Positions 9,306 through 18,007 of a stretch of DNA of 64,000 nt are shown here, piece after piece (positions within the stretch are counted from its first letter, which is position 1; every line of letters starts with the position of its first letter). The translations under genes were made by a program, and so were the position numbers. Source of the DNA: JAPOXR01 sp965221815. GTDB lineage: Bacteria; Pseudomonadota; Alphaproteobacteria; Rhodobacterales; Rhodobacteraceae. The stretch spans positions 1,240,001 to 1,304,000 of the forward strand of contig OZ244915.1 of the NCBI GenBank assembly GCA_965221815.1, written 5' to 3'. Under the pieces are notes generated by a model, which made no database searches, was not told where the DNA came from, and was given only the letters and a program-made list of their open reading frames with translations.

Positions 9306-10063
9306 ATGGAAGGGAAATCCGGAATGGGTGACAAAGCAATTGCATTGATTTCCGGTGCGGCTCAAGGCATCGGTTTGGCGTGTGCTCAAGCACTGGCGGA
9401 AGATGGTTTCAATGTTATTCTCGCCGACGTCAAGGACAGTGTGACCGAGGTGGCTGCACAGCTGGGAGGCACCGGCTATATCTGCGATTTTGCCGATTCG
9501 GACGCTATTCTTGCTCTGTTTGACAGAGTTGAGACCGAACACGGAAAAGTGTCGGCCTTGGTCAACAATGCAGGAATCGTGATGCCCGGCGATTTCCTGA
9601 GTTACGAACTGTCATCATTCGATGCCGTTCTCAATCTTAATTTGCGCGGTCTCTTCGTGGCCATGCAAAGAGCTGCACGCAGCATGGTCGACACCGAAAT
9701 TGAAGGAACAATCGTCAATATATCGTCGGTCAATGCACAGGTCGCGATTCCTGCGATCCCCGCCTATTGCGCGTCGAAGGGTGCTGTGATGCAATTGACG
9801 AAGGCAGCGGCTCTGGCACTTGCCAAAAACAATATCCGGGTTAACGCCGTCGGACCAGGATCGATACCGCGATGTTGGCGGGTGTCAACGCCAATCCAGG
9901 AGCTCTCAAGGCCACCATGTCGCGCACCCCGCTGGGTCGTTTCGGTCGGCCACGGGAAATCGGCGATGTTGTCGCGTTCTTATGCTCGTCCAAATCCAGT
10001 TATATCACGGGCGAAACCATTTATGTTGATGGGGGTCGTCTGGGTTTGAATTACACCTGCTAA
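9306..10063 (+). pseudogene. Short-chain dehydrogenase/reductase, frameshifted
   Basis: NAD(P)-dependent oxidoreductase of the SDR family. The first frame (9306, or better ATG 9324, to about 9862) has the cofactor motif GAAQGIG, the NNAG motif and the catalytic YCASK. The frame is lost at 9858-9866, after RVNAVGPGS; the rest of the protein (TAMLAGVNAN to YVDGGRLGLN) continues in another frame to the stop at 10063. Restoring one base, or four (TCGAT back to TCGATCGAT), gives a full-length protein of about 250 aa. Either a real recent mutation or a sequencing error. Substrate cannot be told. Confidence 0.85.
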
Positions 10064-10534
10064 GGACAATCGTCGATGATGCTGAGCGACGCGAGAGCCG
10101 GTGCCATTGAAATGAGTAGGCCGCTCGAAATTGATGTGAAGAGAAAGCTGTTGAAACAGAAGTTAAATTCATATTCAGGACGCTGCCGGGATGGACATCA
10201 TGACGGGTTCGACCGTCAAAATGACGCCCATCATCATACCAGGGCTTTCATGTCCAAACTTTGGGGAAGACTTTACAGGACAAACACTAGCCTGGTTAAA
10301 CCAATATGTTTGAGGCTTACAGGGGTGAGGCCACACGCATCACATCGCCGGGGAGATACTATCGTTGATTTGAATGGCGCGAAATATGCAATTGACATGT
10401 AAAAGGGCCGGTTCTTCTCAATGCATCATCACTCATTTGTGGCATATGGGTCCAGCCCGTAAATCCTTCGTGCATCCTTTGAGGACAGCGGTTCAGATCC
10501 TGATGAATGCACCGGCTGATCGGATATAGGGGTC
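10064..10534. other. Gap upstream of phoR
   Basis: 470 bases with no gene I can support. A 108-codon frame at 10076-10402 on the plus strand begins shortly after the dehydrogenase relic, but its composition (rich in His and Arg, no motif) looks non-coding. Confidence 0.4.
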
Positions 10535-11623
10535 ATGCTGAAGAGTGGCTTTGCGGACAATTCTGGAATGCTTCAGGCAGTTCTTGATTGTGTGCCGGAG
10601 CCGGTCTTGGTCATCGGTGAGGGTCTGCGTATCGTCTTTGCCAATCGCGCGGCGGTCAGCCTCTGCGGTATCGATCTCATTGGACAACTGTTTGTAGCGG
10701 CTCTCCGACATCCGGCTGGGCTTGATTGTGTGACGCAGGCAATGGCAGGGCATGAAAGAGTGGTTTCGCGTATCACGCTGTCTGAAAATGGCGCTGACGC
10801 CGTTTACAGGCTCACGGCGGAACGCATGGAAAACCGTGGCCAGGCCGACAAGACACCGCTCATCGTAACTTTGCGAGATGATAGCCACTTAGATGGTGTC
10901 GAACAGATGCAGCGCAACTTCGTCGCCAATGTGAGTCATGAACTTCGCTCGCCACTTGCCGCTCTCGCAAGTTGCACCGAGACATTGCGCAATATGCCCG
11001 AGAAGGATACGAAAGCACGTGCGTCTTTTCTTGATATCATGACCCAAGAAACAGGGCGTATGGAACGTTTGGTGAGCGATCTGTTGTCACTCTCGCGTGT
11101 TGAAGCAAAGGCGCGGGTCAGACCGACCGACAAAGTCAATATACCGAATATTCTCAAGAGTTCTGCGCTGGCCCTGAAATCTGTAGCTGAAGGCATGAAT
11201 TCGGACATCATAATCTCGTGTGAAGATGAAAACCTCTATGCAATCGGTGATCATGATCATTTAAATCAAGTGTTCATCAATCTCATCGAGAATGCATTGA
11301 AATATGGTCGTGAGGGTGGGGGCGTCACTCTGAACTGTTATCGACAGCGTCAATCAGGTGAAAACAGCACCCTTGCAATTGTTGAAGTCACAGACGAAGG
11401 TCTGGGTATTGATGCCGTTCATCTTCCGCGGTTGACTGAAAGATTTTACCGCGTCGATGAACACCGATCACGACGCGTGGGCGGCACCGGTTTAGGCCTC
11501 GCCATCGTCAAACACATTTTGCAGCGGCATCAGGGCGAGCTGTCAATTGCAAGTCAGGTTGGTAAAGGAAGCGTCTTCACAGTGTCGTTACCTGAATTTC
11601 CCAACGATACGGCACATGTGTAA
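10535..11623 (+). CDS. phoR: Phosphate-regulon sensor histidine kinase PhoR (no membrane segment)
   Basis: 362-aa kinase of the PhoR type. A PAS-like region is at residues 12-115, the HisKA box FVANVSHELRSPLAAL carries His135, and the HATPase region shows NLIENALKYG, DEGLGI and GGTGLGLAIVKHI. It should phosphorylate PhoB (13281-13970) when phosphate is scarce. The usual PhoR N-terminal membrane segments are absent from the frame starting at ATG 10535, so the protein looks cytoplasmic or needs a partner for membrane contact. It lies 110 bases upstream of pstB, separated by a Pho box. Confidence 0.85.
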   Translation: MLKSGFADNSGMLQAVLDCVPEPVLVIGEGLRIVFANRAAVSLCGIDLIGQLFVAALRHPAGLDCVTQAMAGHERVVSRITLSENGADAVYRLTAERMENRGQADKTPLIVTLRDDSHLDGVEQMQRNFVANVSHELRSPLAALASCTETLRNMPEKDTKARASFLDIMTQETGRMERLVSDLLSLSRVEAKARVRPTDKVNIPNILKSSALALKSVAEGMNSDIIISCEDENLYAIGDHDHLNQVFINLIENALKYGREGGGVTLNCYRQRQSGENSTLAIVEVTDEGLGIDAVHLPRLTERFYRVDEHRSRRVGGTGLGLAIVKHILQRHQGELSIASQVGKGSVFTVSLPEFPNDTAHV

Positions 11624-11652
11624 ACTGGAATCAGTGAGTTGATGACATGAGA

Positions 11653-11681
11653 TTGTCATATTTCTGCCATGTTCCTGCCGC
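11653..11681 (+). promoter_or_regulatory. Pho box (three PhoB-type repeats) before pstB
   Basis: Three 7-base repeats, TTGTCAT, CTGCCAT and CTGCCGC, start at 11653, 11664 and 11675, exactly 11 bases apart, the arrangement of PhoB-binding Pho boxes (consensus repeat CTGTCAT). The site lies 52 bases before the pstB start, where a Pho-regulated promoter is expected, and suggests PhoB control of pstB-phoU-phoB. Confidence 0.75.
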
Positions 11682-11732
11682 AATTTTTTGTTTGATGAAG
11701 GTGGATGGAAAAGTGGCGTGTTGGAATAATCC

Positions 11733-12530
11733 ATGGATATGGCGATGAGTTCACAGCATCTGATGCAACATCAAAAGATCAAGCTCTCTTCCCAGGATGT
11801 TTCGGTCTATTATGCCGGTACACAAGCTCTTTTTGATATCTCACTGGATGTTGAAGACAATATGGTGACAGCCTTGATTGGGCCTTCGGGATGCGGAAAG
11901 TCAACCTATCTGCGCTGCTTGAATCGCATGAATGATACCATTGAGAATTGCCGTGTTGAGGGACGAATTGAACTTGACGGCGTTGATATCCATGGTGGTG
12001 AAGTGGACCCTGTGCAGTTGCGGGCAAAGGTTGGTATGGTTTTCCAAAAACCAAATCCTTTTCCGAAATCCGTTTACGACAATGTCGCGTACGGGCCACG
12101 CATCCATGGGATTGCGGATTCACGCAGTGAGCTTGACGAGATTGTCGAGTCCTCGCTGAGGAGGGCGGCATTATGGAATGAAGTCAGGGACCGCTTGAAT
12201 TCACCAGGGACCGGTCTCTCCGGTGGGCAGCAGCAGCGGCTTTGCATCGCCCGCGCTATAGCCACTCAACCCGAACTCCTGTTGATGGATGAACCCTGTT
12301 CGGCGCTCGATCCAATCGCAACATCACAGATTGAAGATTTGATTGGCCAGTTGAGAGAGACATTTTCAGTTGTTATTGTGACCCATTCCATGCAGCAAGC
12401 GGCACGGGTGAGCCAGAGAACTGCTTTTTTTCATCTGGGAAATCTGGTCGAAGTCAACGACACTGAAACAATGTTTACGAACCCGCAGGATGAGCGGACC
12501 GAAAGCTATATCACAGGGCGGATAGGATAG
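11733..12530 (+). CDS. pstB: Phosphate ABC transporter ATPase PstB
   Basis: 265-aa ATP-binding subunit of the high-affinity phosphate importer. Walker A GPSGCGKST, the PstB block FQKPNPFPKSVYDNVAYGPR, the ABC signature LSGGQQQRL and Walker B LLLMDEPCSALDP are intact. In-frame ATGs at 11739 and 11745 are alternative starts. The binding protein and permeases (pstS, pstC, pstA) that normally precede pstB are not here. PstB may pair with permeases encoded elsewhere or be kept for signalling with PhoU and PhoR. Confidence 0.95.
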   Translation: MDMAMSSQHLMQHQKIKLSSQDVSVYYAGTQALFDISLDVEDNMVTALIGPSGCGKSTYLRCLNRMNDTIENCRVEGRIELDGVDIHGGEVDPVQLRAKVGMVFQKPNPFPKSVYDNVAYGPRIHGIADSRSELDEIVESSLRRAALWNEVRDRLNSPGTGLSGGQQQRLCIARAIATQPELLLMDEPCSALDPIATSQIEDLIGQLRETFSVVIVTHSMQQAARVSQRTAFFHLGNLVEVNDTETMFTNPQDERTESYITGRIG

Positions 12531-12536
12531 TTTGTT

Positions 12537-13259
12537 TTGAGCAGCGAGACGAAACATATCAATTCGGCATTTGATCAGGATTTAGACCGCTTGTTGACAC
12601 TATTGATGGCCATGGGCGGTCAGGTCGAGAATGCCATTAGCCAATCAATTCAAGCTCTGCAGATGTCTGACCTCGCACTTGCTGAACAAGTGATTGCCGA
12701 TGATCAGCGGATTGACGCGTTACAAGAGGAGATTCATACGGCAGCTGTCAATTGTATTGCAATTCGCCAACCGCAAGCTTCTGACTTGCGCATGGTTATT
12801 GCGGTCATGCGCATTTCGGACTCACTTGAACGGTCGGGAGATCACGCCAAAAACACAGCGAAAAGGATACCCATCATTACGCAGTATTCGCACCGGCAGG
12901 ATAAGATTGCTTCCTTATGCCGGTTTGCAAAAACAACGCAGATGCTCCTCAAGAACGCCCTCGATGCCTTTATTCAGACAGATGAAGATAAAGCCCATCA
13001 GGTCATTGCTCAGGATTTTGATATTGATCAGATGCATGGCAGTCTGTTTCGTGAATTTGTTACCTATATGTTGGAAGATCCAACGATTGTGACCCCGATA
13101 CTGCATCTCTTATTTGTCGCCAAGAACATCGAACGAATTGGAGATCATGCGACGGGGATTGCCGAACAATGCGTCTATCTGATCACTGGGAGAATTCCGG
13201 ATGATGAACGACAAAGACATGAAGATTATGCATATCTGACGGATTCTGTTGAGGGTTAA
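12537..13259 (+). CDS. phoU: Phosphate-signalling protein PhoU
   Basis: 240-aa protein with the two PhoU repeats, visible as the paired blocks RMVIAVMRISDSLERSGDHA and HLLFVAKNIERIGDHATGIA, which form three-helix bundles that bind metal clusters. It links the Pst transporter to PhoR and keeps the Pho regulon off when phosphate is plentiful. The start is TTG 12537, six bases after the pstB stop, with GGATAGGA upstream. In operon with pstB and phoB. Confidence 0.95.
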   Translation: MSSETKHINSAFDQDLDRLLTLLMAMGGQVENAISQSIQALQMSDLALAEQVIADDQRIDALQEEIHTAAVNCIAIRQPQASDLRMVIAVMRISDSLERSGDHAKNTAKRIPIITQYSHRQDKIASLCRFAKTTQMLLKNALDAFIQTDEDKAHQVIAQDFDIDQMHGSLFREFVTYMLEDPTIVTPILHLLFVAKNIERIGDHATGIAEQCVYLITGRIPDDERQRHEDYAYLTDSVEG

Positions 13260-13280
13260 AATACCGGGGGCAATGAAAAT

Positions 13281-13970
13281 TTGAGTGATCGTGAACCATT
13301 GATTTTGATCGTTGAAGATGACGAAGCGCAGCTCAAACTGCTGAAATACAATATCGAGCTGGCCGGATTTACTGCATTGGTTGCGTTATCCGGTAATGAA
13401 GCATTGCAGCATCTCAATTCCGATGCACCCGATCTGGTGCTACTTGATTGGATGATTCCTGGCATCAGTGGGATCAATCTCTGCAAGGTTATCAAACAGA
13501 GTAAGGATTCTTGCCAGATCCCGGTTTTGATGATTTCAGCGCGGACCGAAGAAGAAGACCGGGTGAGGGGGCTTGACTCGGGTGCTGATGATTACGTGAT
13601 CAAACCCTATTCGATTTCCGAACTGATGGCACGTATTCGTGCGTTATTGCGGAGAAGTCGGCCGGCGGCATCTGGAACATCACTCAATTACCAGTCTGTT
13701 GAACTTGATCCAATCTGTCACCGCGTCACCTGTAATGGTATGGAGGTGCCTTTGCGCCCGACTGAGTATCGTCTCCTTGAAGTTTTCATCGAACAGCCGG
13801 GCCGCGTCTGGTCACGTCAACAGCTACTTGATCGTGTCTGGGGACGTAACATCTTCGTCGAAGATCGGACTGTCGATGTCCATATCGGGCGTCTTCGTAA
13901 GGCGTTGCGCGCGGCAAATGGAGAAGATCCGTTTCGTACGGTGCGGGGTTTCGGATACGCTCTGGGTTAG
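13281..13970 (+). CDS. phoB: Phosphate regulon response regulator PhoB
   Basis: 229-aa OmpR-type regulator. The receiver domain has the acidic pair EDD near residue 12, the phospho-acceptor Asp56 (LVLLDWMIPG) and the lysine of YVIKPYS. The winged-helix domain ends in DRTVDVHIGRLRKAL and TVRGFGYAL. It binds Pho boxes such as the one at 11653. The likely start is TTG 13281, 21 bases after phoU. Normal length and complete. Confidence 0.95.
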   Translation: MSDREPLILIVEDDEAQLKLLKYNIELAGFTALVALSGNEALQHLNSDAPDLVLLDWMIPGISGINLCKVIKQSKDSCQIPVLMISARTEEEDRVRGLDSGADDYVIKPYSISELMARIRALLRRSRPAASGTSLNYQSVELDPICHRVTCNGMEVPLRPTEYRLLEVFIEQPGRVWSRQQLLDRVWGRNIFVEDRTVDVHIGRLRKALRAANGEDPFRTVRGFGYALG

Positions 13971-14274
13971 TTCATTTTCCGTTGACTTGGTGGGATTGGG
14001 TTTCAGGGCCAAGACGGATGGAAACTTTATTCGTCTTGACTGAATACTGGTGGGGCGGACTCAATCAACGACTGTCCTGACGTGTTCGAGTCAGCGTTAT
14101 GGTCATCTCATTGTCTGGCAGGTATATTAATCCGATAATATATATTATGTTAATTTTTTTATGGCTTGATGACAGTTGCCTGGCTGGGGATTGATGACAG
14201 TTGCCTGTTGGCTTGCAAAGAACGGTCATTTCGTCAATTCTATGGCAATGTGGACGTCAGGCAGGACTATAAGA
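13971..14274. other. Intergenic region phoB-aroQ
   Basis: Contains a perfect 14-base AT palindrome (14135-14148), a T run and a 17-base direct repeat (separate entry). It is a likely promoter or regulatory region for aroQ; no gene is seen. Confidence 0.5.
14166..14207 (+). repeat. 17-base direct repeat upstream of aroQ
   Basis: TTGATGACAGTTGCCTG occurs at 14166-14182 and again, identical, at 14191-14207, a 25-base period. It lies just after an AT-rich palindrome and a T run and about 70 bases before aroQ. It could be a pair of regulator sites or a recent small duplication. Confidence 0.8.
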
Positions 14275-14724
14275 ATGGCAACGCTTCTCATCGCGAACGG
14301 ACCCAATCTGAATATGTTAGGTCAGCGTGAACCTGAAATTTATGGATCGGTGACTCTTGCTGAAATTGAGACACGGTGCCGCGAACTTGGCAGGACACGC
14401 AACATTGCGATCGAATTCATACAGTCCAATCATGAGGGAAAACTCATTGATGCCATCCAAAATGCCGGACTGAAAAGATATATCGGTATCGTGATCAATC
14501 CCGCGGGTTTCTCACATAGTTCAGTCGCCATTGCCGATGCGCTGCGAACTGTAGACATCAAGATCATTGAGGTTCACCTGTCCAATATTCATAAACGCGA
14601 ACCCTTCCGCCATCATTCCTTTGTTTCGGAAGTTGCAGACGGCATTATTTGCGGTTTGGGAGCCGACGGTTATGAACTGGCTATTGAAGCACTGATGTCG
14701 TCTGCAACTTCCATCGATCCGTAA
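14275..14724 (+). CDS. aroQ: 3-dehydroquinate dehydratase, type II
   Basis: 149-aa shikimate-pathway enzyme that converts 3-dehydroquinate to 3-dehydroshikimate; type II enzymes form dodecamers. The N-terminal GPNLNMLGQREPEIYG carries the active-site Tyr and Arg, and INPAGFSH and EVHLSNIHKREPFRHHS carry the substrate-binding residues. ATG 14275 with AGGA upstream is chosen; longer starts lie in the direct-repeat region. The accB-accC genes that often follow aroQ in alphaproteobacteria are absent here. Confidence 0.95.
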   Translation: MATLLIANGPNLNMLGQREPEIYGSVTLAEIETRCRELGRTRNIAIEFIQSNHEGKLIDAIQNAGLKRYIGIVINPAGFSHSSVAIADALRTVDIKIIEVHLSNIHKREPFRHHSFVSEVADGIICGLGADGYELAIEALMSSATSIDP

Positions 14725-14883
14725 CTGCGCGCAATCAGTTCATGCGCCACAGTCTGGCATCAATCTGGATTCACCGCTTGCGCGTCTGGAATCACAAATC
14801 AAAAACAGTGAAAATACAACGATTGAAAACCACCCGGTCTGCAGTTGCCGGATTTGCTGCGCAGGTTCGTTGACTCCAAGGCG

Positions 14884-15708
14884 TCAACCGCCCTCTCCGA
14901 CCTTCATGACAACATAACCAATGATTTTGGCACCAGCTTCATCGGCGGCCTGTTTGACCGAGATTTCAGGATTGATGACGAATTTCTGGTTGAGGAGAGT
15001 TTCAGTCTGGAAAAATTTTCGTAATCCCCCATCGACGATCTTTTCGACAATCGCAGGTGGCTTGCCCGAGGCGTTGGCTATGTCTGTCAGCACTTGTCGC
15101 TCGCGCGCCACGCGCTCTGCTGGGACATCGTCCTCTGACAATCCTATTGGATTGGTTGCAGCAACATGCATGGCAATTTGGCGGCCGATTTCACCATTAT
15201 CTCCATCAAGGGAGATCAAAACACCGATTTTTCCAATACCAGGTTCGACCTGATTGTGGACATAACTCACAATGCTGTTTCCAGTCAGGCGACTCATCCG
15301 GCTAATCGCCAAATTTTCTCCGAGTGCTGAAATCTGCGCAGCCAGTGCGTCGGCGACAGTGCCATCGCCCATTGATGATACCAATAATGACTCTAAATCA
15401 TCGTAATTAACAGCATGTTGAGCGATATCTTTAACAAACTGACAAAATGATGAATTACGTGCCACGAAGTCGGTTTCAGAATTTATCTCGATCAAAATGC
15501 CGGTCTTTCCATCAACGCAGACACCGATCTGTCCCTCTCCTGTTGTCCGACCTGATTTCTTGGCAGCTTTGGCAATACCTTTCGTACGCAACCAATCTAT
15601 TGCGCCTTCAATGTTTCCGTCCGTCTCCACCAGTGCCTTTTTTGCATCCATAATTCCTGCACCGGTTCGGGTACGAAGCTCTTTGACCAAAGCAGCTGAA
15701 ATCGCCAT
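14884..15708 (-). CDS. tsf: Translation elongation factor Ts
   Basis: 274-aa nucleotide exchange factor for EF-Tu. The N-terminal UBA-like region has VKELRTRTGAGIMDAKKALV, followed by the two-part core with INSETDFVARN, the EF-Tu contact motif. Downstream of rpsB on the same strand, the standard order. Slightly short for an alphaproteobacterial EF-Ts but complete. Confidence 0.97.
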   Translation of the reverse strand: MAISAALVKELRTRTGAGIMDAKKALVETDGNIEGAIDWLRTKGIAKAAKKSGRTTGEGQIGVCVDGKTGILIEINSETDFVARNSSFCQFVKDIAQHAVNYDDLESLLVSSMGDGTVADALAAQISALGENLAISRMSRLTGNSIVSYVHNQVEPGIGKIGVLISLDGDNGEIGRQIAMHVAATNPIGLSEDDVPAERVARERQVLTDIANASGKPPAIVEKIVDGGLRKFFQTETLLNQKFVINPEISVKQAADEAGAKIIGYVVMKVGEGG

Positions 15709-15842
15709 TTATTCTCTCCTTGGCTCGGGGTATCCTGTCGCGTAGCCATTCACGAATGGCATTGCAGGTTTTGACAAACGTCGCCAATATTCATGTTGTC
15801 GAATCGTGGTTGCTGTGCGATCCTGATGTCGGGTTCCGCACC

Positions 15843-16847
15843 TTATGTCTGATCATCGGGAGAAGTGTTTTCTCCATTGGACCCGGTCTCCCTAGGTTCC
15901 ATCGATTCAGTGGTTTGCGTCCCATTTTCCTCTTCCACAACAGGGTTTTCCCCGGCTTCGTTTTTCTGCGATGTTGCGGTTTGTGGAGGCTCTTCTGAGC
16001 TGGCACTTGGTCCCTGTTCAGGAATTGTATCCTGCGTCGCTGCAATATCTGCCTGCGAGTCTCTTTCTGCTTTCGAGTTCCCACTTTCAATTGACGGCGC
16101 AGAATCTGTCTGTTGAATCACCTCATCGGTTTCGCCGAGATCCATACCGCGCTCATGAATCTCTTGCTGCAGCCCGGAAATCGCCGCCCGTGACATGAGA
16201 TCGCAATAGAGTGAAATTGCACGCGACGCATCGTCATTACCGGGGATGAGATAGTCAATATTTTCGGGTGGGCAGTTGCTGTCGACGACGGCCGCGACGG
16301 GTATTCCGAGCTTGGCGGCCTCGGCAATCGCAATTGCCTCCTTGTTGACATCAATAACGAACAGCATCGATGGCAAACCACGCATTTCACGGATCCCACC
16401 CAGCGAAGCATGCAGTTTTGCCTGTTCACGCCGCATTCCCAGGAGTTCTTTCTTGGTCAGTCCTTCGATTCCAGTTTCCAACTGTTCATCAATTGAATTT
16501 AACCGTTTGATCGAGTTGGAAACAGTCTTCCAATTGGTCAGCGTACCTCCCAGCCATCGCTGATTGATGTAGAACTGGGCACTTGCACGTGCCGCTTCTT
16601 TGATCGGTTCTTGTGCCTGCCGTTTGGTGCCAACAAAAAGGATGCTCCCTCCCCCTGCCACTGTTTCCGACACAATCTTAAGGGCGGCATCCAACATTGG
16701 TACTGTCCGCGTCAGATCAATGATATGAATACCGTTTCTCTTGCTGTGGATATACTCGGCCATGAGCGGGTTCCACCGGTGCGCTTGGTGACCGTAATGG
16801 ACGCCAGCTTCAATCAACTGGCGCATCGTAAATTCAGGGGCTGACAT
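15843..16847 (-). CDS. rpsB: 30S ribosomal protein S2 with long acidic tail
   Basis: The first ~236 residues are a normal S2 protein (MRQLIEAGVHYGHQAHRWNP, TKRQAQEPI, INQRWLGGTLTNW, PPENIDYLIPGNDDA), a component of the small ribosomal subunit. A further ~98 residues form a low-complexity tail rich in Glu, Ser, Thr, Gln and Asn with no predicted fold, ending in SPDDQT. Tails of varying length occur on some alphaproteobacterial S2 proteins, but this one is long. Lies 134 bases upstream of tsf. Confidence 0.97.
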   Translation of the reverse strand: MSAPEFTMRQLIEAGVHYGHQAHRWNPLMAEYIHSKRNGIHIIDLTRTVPMLDAALKIVSETVAGGGSILFVGTKRQAQEPIKEAARASAQFYINQRWLGGTLTNWKTVSNSIKRLNSIDEQLETGIEGLTKKELLGMRREQAKLHASLGGIREMRGLPSMLFVIDVNKEAIAIAEAAKLGIPVAAVVDSNCPPENIDYLIPGNDDASRAISLYCDLMSRAAISGLQQEIHERGMDLGETDEVIQQTDSAPSIESGNSKAERDSQADIAATQDTIPEQGPSASSEEPPQTATSQKNEAGENPVVEEENGTQTTESMEPRETGSNGENTSPDDQT

Positions 16848-16966
16848 TTGGTTTCCTTCCCGGTTTATGCCGCGACGAGATTACAGGATCATGATCCAAC
16901 CGGAGGACAGAAGCTGCCTGTCTCAGCAGCATTGCCCAAACTCCCGTCTGTGAATTTGAACAGGCC

Positions 16967-16994
16967 CTTTACGGCGTCGTGTTCAGCTTGACAA
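16967..16994 (-). promoter_or_regulatory. Possible promoter for rpsB-tsf
   Basis: On the minus strand TTGTCA is followed after 17 bases by TAAAGG, a plausible sigma-70 pair about 120 bases upstream of the rpsB start. Judged by eye only; the -10 element is weak. Confidence 0.3.
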
Positions 16995-17107
16995 GATCAT
17001 TTGGTCACCAAATACAATGAAATTGATGCCTGGGGACATTTTCTGGACTCGATATTGGTGTACAGGCTGAACCTTGGTTACAGCAATTGACCGGATTAGT
17101 GACTGAA

Positions 17108-18007
17108 ATGATGACACATATGTTGGCGGAAAATGAATTGCTGGTCATTGGAGCCGCCCATTGGGACATTTTGGGTCAGGCGACCTCCCCTTTCACTCTT
17201 GGCGACGACCTGTCAGGACATGTTCAGCAGCGCGTCGGAGGTGTTGCGGCAACAGTGGCACTTGCCATTGCGCGCAACAAGGTTCCGGTCAGTCTTCTGG
17301 CAGCAACGGGGGATGATATTGAAGGAGAAGACCTCATCCGCCGTGTTGAGAAGGCTGGCGTGAATACCGAATGGATGATCCTCCAATCGTCTATGGTCAC
17401 CGACAGATATATTGCGATTGAAGATAACGAATCATTGGTGGCCGCGGTTGCCGATTGCAACTGTCTTGAACGCAGCGAGTCAGAGATGTTCGAATCTGCA
17501 AAGACATGGCTTCAGAAACAGTCCGCGATCAACTGTCGACCCACCATGATTGTCGATGGGAATATGTCGGCAGACTTTCTTGACCGACTTGGCAACAGCC
17601 CTGCGGCTTCGTCAGCCAGAATCGTCTATGTCGCCGCATCGAAGAAAAAAGTTTGTGGACTGCAGACAGTTTCCTGTCGGCACCGTTTGTCACTATATCT
17701 GAATCGTTTTGAGGCCGAGCATCTGATGGGCGCGTCATTGACCGACTCACACCATGCGGCGCAAGCACTCATGGCAGCGGGTTATCGTTGCGTCGTGATT
17801 ACCGATGGTCAGCGGGCTGCGGCTGATGGCCGCGACGACTCAATCGTGACCGTGAAGCCAAAGACATGTATCATGCCGCTTCAGACCGGGGCGGGTGACC
17901 GGTTTGCCGCCGCACATCTGATTGCACGACGACGTGGTTTTGAACGTCACCAAAGTCTCATGATGGCACATCAAGCGGCGATGATTGGCAAAGAGGCACA
18001 TACATAA
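17108..18007 (+). CDS. psuK: Pseudouridine kinase (PfkB family)
   Basis: 299-aa sugar kinase of the ribokinase/PfkB family. GVAATVALAIARNKVPV matches the substrate-side GG region, and TGAGDRFAAA is the family's anion-hole and catalytic-base motif. The next gene, overlapping its stop, is psuG, so the substrate is very likely pseudouridine, phosphorylated to pseudouridine 5'-phosphate. The start is uncertain: ATG 17108, 17111 or 17120 are all possible and none has a strong ribosome site. Confidence 0.85.
   Translation: MMTHMLAENELLVIGAAHWDILGQATSPFTLGDDLSGHVQQRVGGVAATVALAIARNKVPVSLLAATGDDIEGEDLIRRVEKAGVNTEWMILQSSMVTDRYIAIEDNESLVAAVADCNCLERSESEMFESAKTWLQKQSAINCRPTMIVDGNMSADFLDRLGNSPAASSARIVYVAASKKKVCGLQTVSCRHRLSLYLNRFEAEHLMGASLTDSHHAAQALMAAGYRCVVITDGQRAAADGRDDSIVTVKPKTCIMPLQTGAGDRFAAAHLIARRRGFERHQSLMMAHQAAMIGKEAHT

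Noticed and set aside
10076..10402. A 108-codon frame upstream of phoR
   Set aside because: Odd composition with many His and Arg and no recognisable pattern.
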